In this document: in pieces, positions 54,889-64,000 of the stretch
Layout of the letters: each line of letters starts with the position of its first letter
How positions within the stretch are numbered: the stretch's first letter is position 1
Assembly: GCA_021186555.1 (NCBI GenBank)
Contig: JAJKFL010000003.1
Location: 51,869,130 to 51,933,129 of the forward strand
Direction: 5' to 3'
From: Reticulitermes speratus
Lineage: Eukaryota > Arthropoda > Insecta > Blattodea > Rhinotermitidae
DNA length: 64,000 nt
The notes under the pieces: model-generated
Told to the model about the DNA's origin: nothing
Databases searched by the model: none
The model's input: only the letters and a program-made list of their open reading frames with translations
Translations under genes and position numbers: made by a program

Positions 54889-57190
54889 CAAGTTGTTGAC
54901 AGGAATAACTCCATGGTACAGAGTCCTTCAGAAGCTAATAAGTCCTCCAAATTGTTGACAGGAATAACTCCATGGTACAGAGTCCTTCAGAAGCTAATAA
55001 GTCCTACAAATTGTTGACAGGAATAACTCCATGGTACAGAGTCCTTCAGAAGCTAATAAGTCCTCCAAATTGTTGACAGGAATAACTCCATGGTACAGAG
55101 TCCTTCAGAAGCTAATAAGTCCTCCAAATTGTTTACAGGAATAACTCCATGGTACAGAGTCCTTCAGAAGCTAATAAGTCCTCCAAATTGTTTACAGGAA
55201 TAACTCCATGGTACAGAGTCCTTCAGAAGCTAATAAGTCCTCCAAATTGTTTACAGGAATAACTCCATGGTACAGAGTCCTTCAGAAGCTAATAAGTCCT
55301 CCAAATTGTTGACAGGAATAACTCCATGGTACAGAGTCCTTCAGAAGCTAATAAGTCCTCCAAATTGTTTACAGGAATAACTCCATGGTACAGAGTCCTT
55401 CAGAAGCTAATAAGTCCTCCAAATTGTTGACAGGAATAACTCCATGGTACAGAGTCCTTCAGAAGCTAATAAGTCCTCCAAATTGTTGACAGGAATAACT
55501 CCATGGTACAGAGTCCTTCAGAAGCTAATAAGTCCTACAAATTGTTGACAGGAATAACTCCATGGTACAGAGTCCTTCAGAAGCTAATAAGTCCTCCAAA
55601 TTGTTGACAGGAATAACTCCATGGTACAGAGTCCTTCAGAAGCTAATAAGTCCTCCAAATTGTTTACAGGAATAACTCCATGGTACAGAGTCCTTCAGAA
55701 GCTAATAAGTCCTCCAAATTGTTTACAGGAATAACTCCATGGTACAGAGTCCTTCAGAAGCTAATAAGTCCTCCAAATTGTTTACAGGAATAACTCCATG
55801 GTACAGAGTCCTTCAGAAGCTAATAAGTCCTCCAAATTGTTGACAGGAATAACTCCATGGTACAGAGTCCTTCAGAAGCTAATAAGTCCTCCAAATTGTT
55901 TACAGGAATAACTCCATGGTACAGAGTCCTTCAGAAGCTAATAAGTCCTCCAAATTGTTTACAGGAATAACTCCATGGTACAGAGTCCTTCAGAAGCTAA
56001 TAAGTCCTCCAAATTGTTGACAGGAATAACTCCATGGTACAGAGTCCTTCAGAAGCTAATAAGTCCTCCAAATTGTTTACAGGAATAACTCCATGGTACA
56101 GAGTCCTTCAGAAGCTAATAAGTCCTCCAAATTGTTTACAGGAATAACTCCATGGTACAGAGTCCTTCAGAAGCTAATAAGTCCTCCAAATTGTTTACAG
56201 GAATAACTCCATGGTACAGAGTCCTTCAGAAGCTAATAAGTCCTCCAAATTGTTTACAGGAATAACTCCATGGTACAGAGTCCTTCAGAAGCTAATAAGT
56301 CTTCCAAATTGTTTACAGGAATAACTCCATGGTACAGAGTCCTTCAGAAGCTAATAAGTCCTCCAAATTGTTTACAGGAATAACTCCATGGTACAGAGTC
56401 CTTCAGAAGCTAATAAGTCCTCCAAATTGTTTACAGGAATAACTCCATGGTACAGAGTCCTTCAGAAGCTAATAAGTCCTCCAAATTGTTTACAGGAATA
56501 ACTCCATGGTACAGAGTCCTTCAGAAGCTAATAAGTCCTCCAAATTGTTGACAGGAATAACTCCATGGTACAGAGTCCTTCAGAAGCTAATAAGTCCTCC
56601 AAATTGTTTACAGGAATAACTCCATGGTACAGAGTCCTTCAGAAGCTAATAAGTCCTCCAAATTGTTTACAGGAATAACTCCATGGTACAGAGTCCTTCA
56701 GAAGCTAATAAGTCCTCCAAATTGTTTACAGGAATAACTCCATGGTACAGAGTCCTTCAGAAGCTAATAAGTCCTCCAAATTGTTTACAGGAATAACTCC
56801 ATGGTACAGAGTCCTTCAGAAGCTAATAAGTCCTCCAAATTGTTTACAGGAATAACTCCATGGTACAGAGTCCTTCAGAAGCTAATAAGTCCTCCAAATT
56901 GTTTACAGGAATAACTCCATGGTACAGAGTCCTTCAGAAGCTAATAAGTCCTCCAAATTGTTTACAGGAATAACTCCATGGTACAGAGTCCTTCAGAAGC
57001 TAATAAGTCCTCCAAATTGTTTACAGGAATAACTCCATGGTACAGAGTCCTTCAGAAGCTAATAAGTCCTCCAAATTGTTTACAGGAATAACTCCATGGT
57101 ACAGAGTCCTTCAGAAGCTAATAAATCCTCCAAATTGTTTACAGGAATAACTCCATGGTACAGAGTCCTTCAGAAGCTAAAAGTCCTCCA
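54889..57190 (+). repeat. 59-bp minisatellite derived from a LINE 3' end
   Basis: About 39 units of GGAATAACTCCATGGTACAG plus AGTCCTTCAGAAGCTAATAA plus GTCCTCCAAATTGTTKACA. The words TAACTCCATGG, CAGAGTCCTTC and AGAAGCTAA correspond to the LINE 3' end at 11980-12020. The units are almost identical; the main difference is G or T near the end. The last unit continues into a LINE 3' fragment. Confidence 0.97.
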
Positions 57191-57330
57191 AAACTCAAGA
57201 ATTTCACCTAATTTTATGGAAGGTTCATCGCTCTGTACACATCAGCCCTCCATTTTTCGCTATCCTGAGCCAGATGAATCCAATTCACGACACCACTTCC
57301 TGTTTCTTTGAAGCTTTGTAGATCAACTTA
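57191..57330 (-). mobile_element. LINE 3'-end fragment next to the array
   Basis: ACTCAAGAATTTCACCTAAT, TTTATGGAAGGTTCATCGC and CGCTATCCTGAGCCAGATGA continue the LINE 3' end from where the 59-bp unit leaves it, so array and fragment were one element. Confidence 0.75.
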
Positions 57331-57809
57331 CTTAAATTAATACTAGCGAAGATTTAAATAATGACAAGTCAATAATTGTATAATTATTAATTGTATACAC
57401 TTTTAGCATGAGATTCATGAAATGAACACATAATAGGGATGCTTCCCTATCTTGATACAGCAAGAGGTTTTAGTAAAATTTTATAATGGGGGTCTAAACA
57501 ACAGCAGAACATGTTAATCTAACTGCCTGCTGAATACAATAACTTTTTAATGTAAATTTGAAAAGGAATTCCATCAATGTCCTTAAAAAGAGCTCAAAAC
57601 TCAGAAATGTGTGCGCACAACGGAATAGGAATCCATAAAAAAAAAGGCGAATATTGGTACTGGTCGATTGTGCGACGTCTGTGGTCCGAAGCATGACCCC
57701 GAGTATTTTTTACTCCGCTTGTCCTTAGCGCGTAGCCTAACGATGCACTTCAACAAGCAACATTAACGCTTACCGGTAAAAACAAACTTCGCTATTTTTC
57801 ACGTTATAT
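57331..57809. other. unassigned
   Basis: No supported feature. Confidence 0.5.
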
Positions 57810-58150
57810 TCACCGTGCATTTCGTTACCAATTAACAGTTTTATTTCACCAACATAAGCACAATATTCTTACAGTAGTGTCATACACACCTACACGTGTT
57901 TCGACTAATTATTAGCCATCCTCAGGGGGTCAAATTACTTAAGCATAGACTATACATCTGTTGTGCAGGTTGGAACCCATAGTGAACCCATAAGGAACCT
58001 CAGATCTTGTTTTATTATTTTACGCTTAAATGGATGTAACAACTTGCACAACAGATGTATAGTCCTATGCTTAAGTAATTTGACCCCCTGAGGATGGCTA
58101 ATAATTTGCCGAAACACGTGTAGGGGTGTATGACACTATTGTAAGAAGAA
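57810..58150 (+). mobile_element. foldback element 11
   Basis: Arms at about 57870-57975 and 58040-58145: CAGTAGTGTCATACACACCT and TTACTTAAGCATAGACTATA are mirrored on the right. CACCGTGCATTTCG at 57811 is the reversed ATGCACGGTG signature found beyond elements 4, 7 and 13. Confidence 0.7.
58083..58127 (+). ncRNA. hammerhead-like ribozyme motif, type I layout
   Basis: ACCCC (58083-58087), CTGAGGA (58088-58094), extra T, stem II GGC/GCC with an imperfect upper part, GAAAC (58111-58115), palindromic stem III ACACGTGT, GTA ending at 58122, GGGGT (58123-58127) exactly complementary to ACCCC. Confidence 0.6.
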
Positions 58151-58350
58151 ATCTATGGTCTTCTGGTAATTACACGGCGTCGTGTGGTATTATTACCGAC
58201 GTTTCGGACAGTATCGTCCCATCTTCACGGTCAAGATTCCAGAGGAAACTCTTGGAATCTTGACCGTGAGATGGACGTAAGTTGTCCCAAAGTCGTAAAA
58301 ATTTCCACACGACGCCTGTAATTACCGAAGCCACAGATGTTCACACGCGG
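58151..58350 (+). mobile_element. foldback element 12, diverged
   Basis: TGGTAATTACACGGCGTCGT at about 58160 mirrors ACGACGCCTGTAATTACCGA at about 58309, and CGGTCAAGATTCCAGAGGAA mirrors TTGGAATCTTGACCG. The core is damaged on both arms. It abuts element 11. Confidence 0.6.
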
Positions 58351-58444
58351 CGTAAGCTGAAATCAAGGTTACTGTAAGATATTGTCATATTGGTGAATAA
58401 AACTTTAATTTTAAACTCGATATCTCACAATTGACTTTAGTGCA

Positions 58445-58700
58445 TACTCAAGATTGGCGCGTGCGCAGTTGTTGAGGCACCGCGTACAACCGAACGTCGC
58501 GGTTCGATCCGATGATGTCTGGAATTTTTCTTGACTAACCTTTCGTGCATATGCCTGGGTCGTCAGCCCTAACAAAGACTACAGATATTCTGGATAAGGG
58601 ACGTTGCGTTAGGCTGACAACTTACCCTATGTCGATTTCTAGAAATCTGGAGCTAACTCTGAGCCTAAGGCTGTCAGCCCTTATGGGTTGCTTACTTAGC
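58445..58700 (+). mobile_element. SINE family C, heavily decayed
   Basis: GGCGCGTGCGCAGTTGTTGA then GGCACCGCG (head), GTCGCGGTTCGATCCGATGA (B box), GCCTGGGTCGTCAGCCCTAA, GTTAGGCTGACAACTTACCC. Many single-base deletions. Confidence 0.65.
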
Positions 58701-58809
58701 TGATGAAATTTATCATACAATAACTCGTTTTTAAATTAAGTTATAAACCAATCGATGCACACTAAAACCACTTTTTAAGTAGCTTTATTATAAAAGTGTT
58801 AAAATTGTA

Positions 58810-58848
58810 CCCCTACACGTGTTTCGATCCTAGGATCATCGTCAGGGG
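58810..58848 (-). ncRNA. hammerhead-like ribozyme motif, left arm
   Basis: Minus-strand mirror of 58950-58989: CTGACGA, T, GATC/GATC stem II with CTAG loop, GAAAC, ACACGTGT, GTA. Stem I has three G-C pairs. Confidence 0.5.
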
Positions 58849-58949
58849 TTTTTTTGCTAAAAGCTACAGTCACTTCAACACATGATTTAAAGTTCAGATA
58901 GAATATTTTAAATCATGTGTTGAAGTGACTGTAGCTTTTAGTAATAAAC

Positions 58950-58989
58950 CCCCCTGACGATGATCCTAGGATCGAAACACGTGTAGGGG
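58950..58989 (+). ncRNA. hammerhead-like ribozyme motif, right arm
   Basis: CCCC (58950-58953), CTGACGA (58954-58960), extra T, stem II GATC/GATC with loop CTAG, GAAAC (58974-58978), stem III ACACGTGT, GTA ending at 58985, GGGG (58986-58989) pairing with CCCC. Confidence 0.55.
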
Positions 58990-59095
58990 TACAATTTTAA
59001 CAATTTTATAATAAAGCTACTTAAAAAGTGGTTTTAGTGTGCATCGGTTGGTTTATAACTTAATTTAATATGACGAAGATGCACGGTGTCAACAG

Positions 59096-61060
59096 TGTGA
59101 AACATCGTTTTTATTTATAATATTAAAAATTATATTAAAAATCTTAAATTTTCTCGTTTCGGGGGATATTTGTTCTAAACAAGAAATCGCTAGTACCCAT
59201 TCCTTTCTGTTCAACACGTCGCAAATATTAAACACAAAAATTAATCTCATACCAAAATAAATGTAAAATAAATAAGGGTCTCAATAATAACAGGCCATGT
59301 TAGCAGTAACACCCTGCCGTGTCATTTCTGTCACGTGTCAGTCGTTCGTGCACCTTCAATGTCATCTGCCACGTAACTTTGACAGAATCTGAGACTCTGA
59401 GATGTTTAGGAAAAGCGTACATTGAAGGCAAAGGAAGGGAAAGTAGATGTCAGACGTCTCTTTCGTGGAGGATATTGGAGAAGCGTGTCTTGGACGTGTT
59501 TGATTGATCAAGCAACTGTCAGATTATTGCGCGCAATTTAACACAGCAACCCCCCCACCCTCTCTCTCTCTCTCTCACTCTATCTGTTACTCCTTCCACT
59601 TCGCATGTCTATGTGCTTAAGGCTGTACGTTTTTTCTCTTCCTCTGATAAGTCTTGCGTGTACATGTGAGTCTGTGTGCCTGTAGGTGGAACCACGTTGC
59701 TTCCAACCAGTATTAATGTGTTTTCTTGATACGTTAGGCAAAAGGAAAACTTGCGATTCGAGAAGAAAACATGTCAACTGCAGGCTTATACGCCCCAAGG
59801 ATTTCAACAATTTTCTTACTAATGGAAATCACTTGGAAGGAACAAATTGAAAACTAAATATTGTTTTCAGAATTGGAGAAGATGAGGAAGAAATTTCGGG
59901 CCGCATGGGTAAAGATTTTAGGATTAAGAAAAAAAAATGACAATCATAGCCGTATATTGGTAATCTAAATCTCTAAATTTTTATCATAACTTTTGCTGTC
60001 TGTAGACGTACAGACAAGGTATAAAATGTAAGTGATAATCGAAATTTTTTTTTACCACTTAGTTGTCAATATACAGGTAAATAAAACAAAGTGTATGTAA
60101 TGACCTCCGTTTTCATGAATTTGTACAGTTAGACCTTGTTTATCCAACAAACTACCAAACTGCACGGCGTCACATCACAGAATACAGTACTGTGTGAATT
60201 CTTGACTTTTTTAAACAATCCATTTTCATGCATACATTTTGCCAAATAAGACGCTAAATATAGTTTATGTCACGTGGCTACAAATTGTCCCTGCATTGTT
60301 TTACGTGTATACGTAACAATAAATATTACAATAATAATAATAATAATAATTCAATTCAATGGGTATTTAATAATAATATTAATAATAATAGACGTGAATC
60401 CTTTACTTGTACCATATATTATATTTTCAGCATCAAACACTCTAACATAACACGATACATTTGCAAAGCAAGTAAATCCAAAACTACACAAAGACACAAA
60501 ATTAACAGGAGTTCACCTACAACGCCATAAGCATCATTCACGCGTCTTACTGGATATCATCATGTATAAACTCTGCTCGGACAAGAAGGATGAAATAGTT
60601 TATAAAAATAATAACTAAAGCATAGCCTTAAATAAACATTATGAACTGGTACAAAACTTTAGATAAAAATGTAACAAAATATATGGTATATTTTATTTTA
60701 TTTTATTTTATGGTCTCCTTAACCACGGTGCCAGTTAACTCAGGCTACGTGGCGTCGAACTGTAAGATATGTAGTGAAAAATGAATTTGAAGGGACGTAA
60801 GGAGCATTGGCCGTGGCCTACACTGACGTAATATCCAGAGCATTTGCATATGGAGCACGACGACGAAAACGAAATATCTCAGTAAAGTAAGACTTCAGAT
60901 TTGAAGCCAGGACCTTCCCAATTACGAAATACGAGTGCATACCAATCGACAAAAAATTTCTTTAACAAACATCAAAATTTAAAAATGCAGAAATTTCTTG
61001 ACGTCAGAGTTAACACACTGACAGGTAAGAAAATTTATCAGTCAGATAACTGCGTGTTAA
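59096..61060. other. unassigned; three microsatellites
   Basis: CT repeat at about 59561-59577, AAT repeats at about 60330-60350 and 60370-60390, ATTTT repeat at about 60688-60711. About 2 kb with no gene recognised; the 87-codon frame at 60267-60530 is Asn-rich because of the AAT repeat. Confidence 0.55.
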
Positions 61061-61084
61061 CCGTTTGAAGACAGAATTTAACCA

Positions 61085-62190
61085 GAGTTATATGTAAATA
61101 TTCCGCACGTACCGCGCAGTAAACACATTCCGTCTCAGTTATACAAACCAGTCAGTTAATGTTGTACAGTGAAATAATCGCTGTTTGTTCTGAGATCCAC
61201 ATAAAACACATAAATACAGTCCGTACCGCGCAGTAAACACATTCCGTCTCAGTTATACAAACCAGTCAGTTAATGCTGTACAGTTAAATAATCGCTGTTT
61301 GTTCTGAGATCCACACAAAACACATAAATACAGTCCGTACCGCGCAGTAAACACACTCCGTCTCAGTTATACAAACCAGTCAGTTAATGTTGTACAGTGA
61401 AATAATCGCTGTTTGTTCTGAGATCCACACAAAACACATAAATACAGTCCGTACCGCGCAGTAAACACTCCGTCTCAGTTATACAAACCAGTCAGTTAAT
61501 GCTGTACAGTGAAATAATCGCTGTTTGTTCTGAGATCCACACAAAACACATAAATACAGTCCGTACCGCGCAGTAAACACACTCCGTCTCAGTTATACAA
61601 GCCAGTCAGTTAATGCTGTACAGTGAAATAATCGCTGTTTGTTCTGAGATCCACACAAAACACATAAATACAGTCCGTACCGCGCAGTAAACACACTCCG
61701 TCTCAGTTATACAAACCAGTCAGTTAATGCTGTACAGTGAAATAATCGCTGTGTGTTCTGAGATCCACACAAAACACATAAATACAGTCCGTACCGCGCA
61801 GTAAACACACTCCGTCTCAGTTATACAAACCAGTCAGTTAATGCTGTACAGTGAAATAATCGCTGTTTGTTCTGAGATCCACACAAAACACATAAATACA
61901 GTCCGTACCGCGCAGTAAACACACTCCGTCTCAGTTATACAAACCAGTCAGTTAATGCTGTACAGTGAAATAATCGCTGTTTGTTCTGAGATCCACACAA
62001 AACACATAAATACAGTCCGTACCGCGCAGTAAACACACTCCGTCTCAGTTACACAAACCAGTCAGTTAATGCTGTACAGTGAAATAATGGCTCTTTGTTC
62101 TGAGATCCGTACTTAGTATAAAAATACACTATATGACCAAACGTTTATCTCTGTATGTTAAACCTTTTGGTACACAAAGTAACCACTAGG
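61085..62190 (-). repeat. 114-bp tandem repeat array 4
   Basis: Reverse orientation, about nine units (a fixed point moves from 61209 to 62005 in seven periods, 2 bp short because one unit has a 2-bp deletion at about 61466). The head relic lies at 62125-62195, where AAAGTAACCACTAGGCTTTA is the reverse of the TAAAGCC-AGTGGTTACTTT head at 13660. Tail side: TTCCGCACGTACCGCGCAGT at 61101. Confidence 0.95.
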
Positions 62191-62380
62191 CTTTAAACCG
62201 TAATGTTGGCCTAATTCATGTACGGCAAGCATCAGCTTTTAACAATGTACGTCAACAAACAAGTTGTATCTTGGGAAGATTCTAAACAACTTCTGTAAGC
62301 AATGATCTTCTTACAGCTAAAATTCCTTTCGTTACAAAAAATACAAAACTATAAATGTGATAACTCAGAATATAATATAT
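62191..62380. other. unassigned
   Basis: No supported feature. Confidence 0.5.
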
Positions 62381-63175
62381 GACTAAGTAACTAACTCCAT
62401 GGAACTGAGCGCTTCTGGGGAAGCTAACAGTTCCTCCTTTACTCAAGAAATTCCCCTCATTTTAAGAAATTCGAAGATAAATTACGGCCATTTTCATAAG
62501 AGCTCGCCGCTTGTCCCTCTCTTGAGCCATCTCAATCCAGTCCATGCCCCCGTCCCACATCTTGAAAAATCCATTTTAATATTATAATCCCATCTACGCC
62601 TCTCTCTTCCAAATGGCTCTTTCCCTCAAGTTGCCCTATCAAAACCCTGTAAACAACTTCCGTGCTACATGCCCCGCCCACCCCATTCTTCTTGCTTTGA
62701 TCACCTCAATAATGTTTGCTGAGACGTACAGATCATAAAGCTCCTCGTTATGTAGTCTTCTCCACTCCCCTGTTACCTCGTCCCTCTTAGACCCAAATAT
62801 CCTTCTCAGCACCCTATTCTCGAACACCCTCAGCCTATGTTCCTCCCTTAATGTGAGAAACCAAGTTCCACACCCATATAAAACAACAGGCGAAAGTATA
62901 ATTTCGTATATTTAAGTCTTCATACTTTTGGATAGCAAACTCGAACAAAAAAATATTCTGTGCCGAATGATAGCAGGCACTCCCTGAGTTCCTTCTGCTC
63001 TTAATTTCTTCACGAATGCAATTCTGAATTGTTTGGGTTGTTCCCAAATATTTGAACTTTGCTACTCTTCCAAAGGATTTAATATCTGTCTTTATATTTT
63101 GATTTTGTCCTGCATTCTGTTCACCAGATATTAACATATACTTAGGTCTCTCACCATTTATTTTACTTAACAATT
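62381..63175 (-). mobile_element. LINE 3' end, longest copy in the window
   Basis: Tail side AAGTAACTAACTCCATGGAA, then the 3' untranslated landmarks, the C-terminal coding region and about 330 bp further upstream of the reverse-transcriptase ORF. More diverged than the copies at 16829 and 36387. Confidence 0.85.
62639..63173 (-). pseudogene. LINE reverse-transcriptase ORF, C-terminal third, broken
   Basis: The upstream frame (62835-63173) reads GERPKYMLISGEQNAGQNQN, SFGRVAKFKYLGTTQTIQNC and IREEIKSRRNSGSACYHSAQ; the F-K-Y-L-G motif marks the region just after the catalytic domain. The downstream frame (62639-62827) reads [40 protein letters not shown] and RMGWAGHVARK. The two frames are offset, and the 3' part after HVARK is out of frame. 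The catalytic YADD region would lie beyond 63175 and is not seen. This copy links the FKYLG block to the WAGHVAR block and so confirms that the shorter fragments elsewhere are LINE ends. Confidence 0.85.
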
Positions 63176-64000
63176 ATAATTATAAATTGGAGTAAAACAA
63201 TCATTTAGAAATCAAAGTATCTGCCACTCTTTTTGAGACAGGTTAAATACCAATAGTGCTGTGCGATATGTGGGGTTTTTTTTTGACACGTCGGTCTGTC
63301 GTTGGGCTATTAATTCCCGAAATTTCAAAGGATCTTCCACGATCGTTCGAAACACCAGAAACTACGCACTCACCGCCAACCAGAATATCTTGCCCAGTGC
63401 AGTCAACAGCAGTACGCTCTACCACAGCTGTCTGTAATGTTCAAGGTCACGTTGTACAGGTTTGCATTACGAAGGCTTGTAGGGGGAGCAGGGTACGGCT
63501 TCACGCATATTAAACTAGATCGCTTTACATCCAGGGAAGGAGTTCCCGGTACCCATCAAATAGAAGACTTGTTGAGACCCAAATTCGGTCTGAACATTTT
63601 GCGGGTCAGGGGGTGAACGGTACCATTAACGGTGAACCATTACAGGTAAGGGCAAAGGATTTTTTTCATCTCCAAAGCTTTCAGGACGTCTCTGGGATTT
63701 TCTGATCAAATTTCGCGTAATGTCAATTCGATGGTCATCAACACCCTCTGTTGACATCATTGTCGCACAAAACACTGGTCATAATCGGCAAATTTTCAGG
63801 TGGAAACCGCCCCCAGGACACGTCTTTGAGACGCAAAGTGTCTGATCACCAGATGGTGGGGGTACCAGGTATTCTTTCCCTCAGGGTAAATAAGCTGGAG
63901 CTTGAAGCTAATATCCTTCTATTGCAAAAGTTAAGAATGTGTGAAAAAAACACCTCAATATCCCCATACTCCTTCGTGACGTAATATGTAATTGAGCACA
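63176..64000. other. unassigned; possible SINE-core trace
   Basis: CGCTTTACATCCAGGGAAGG then AGTTCCCGGTACCCAT at about 63521-63560 resembles the reversed SINE C/D core. The open frames at 63243-63513 on both strands and 63751-63984 are unrecognised. Confidence 0.35.

Larger units (their letters stand above)
58735..59095 (+). mobile_element. foldback element 13, long near-perfect arms
   Basis: Arms of about 150 bp (58735-58894 and 58907-59066) around a short centre near 58900. AGTTATAAACCAATCGATGC is answered by its near-complement at about 59043-59062. Each arm carries a hammerhead-like core. ATGCACGGTGTCAACAG follows the right arm. No ORF. Confidence 0.75.

Overview
This window looks like repeat-rich intergenic or intronic DNA from an animal, most likely an insect. 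It shows no bacterial gene layout, no operons and no dense coding. I find no intact host gene on either strand. The recognisable coding remnants all belong to transposable elements: ends of non-LTR retrotransposon (LINE) reverse-transcriptase ORFs and internally deleted mariner-type transposons with a DUF4817-like start. The LINE C-terminal phrase around [14 protein letters not shown], the DUF4817-type transposon and the mix of tRNA-headed SINEs resemble what I recall from cockroach (Blattodea) genomes. That placement is inference from memory and was not searched.

Layout: 0-7 kb holds LINE tail fragments, two mariner deletion derivatives, the first array of a 114-bp repeat family, and a possible hAT-like element containing a 5-bp microsatellite and a SINE. 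7-9.4 kb holds two foldback elements. 9.9-11.3 kb is a G/T-only minisatellite. 12-20 kb holds LINE pieces, the second 114-bp array, a 32-bp array and two large foldback elements. 20.7-23.0 kb is a 35-bp array with a 12-monomer higher-order repeat. 24-36 kb mixes SINEs, foldback elements, a Harbinger-like MITE and a mariner-like MITE nested in a foldback. 36-41 kb holds a LINE with a duplicated 3' end and a 0.77-kb polypyrimidine tract. 41-54 kb holds two broken LINE 3' ends, the third 114-bp array and five SINE copies. 54.9-57.2 kb is a 59-bp array derived from a LINE 3' end. 57.8-59.1 kb holds three foldback elements. 61-64 kb holds the fourth 114-bp array and another LINE 3' end.

The most interesting thread is the foldback family. 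More than a dozen copies carry the same core: CTGANGA, one T, a short hairpin, then GAAAC. The base at N is A, C, G or T while its neighbours stay fixed. After GAAA comes a short palindrome ending in GTC, GTA or GTT, and the bases after that pair with the bases before CTGANGA. This is the architecture of a type I hammerhead ribozyme with a minimal stem III, as described for Penelope-like retroelements. The stem I sequence changes between copies but keeps pairing in several of them. No Penelope reverse transcriptase or GIY-YIG domain is visible here, so these would be non-autonomous copies or terminal pieces.

Other points: four arrays of a near-identical 114-bp repeat sit in two orientations, each with a related single-copy head. 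A LINE 3' end has been amplified into about 39 tandem copies with a 9-unit superrepeat. Several insertions have readable target-site duplications that give a relative order of events. Boundaries of old repeats are approximate throughout.
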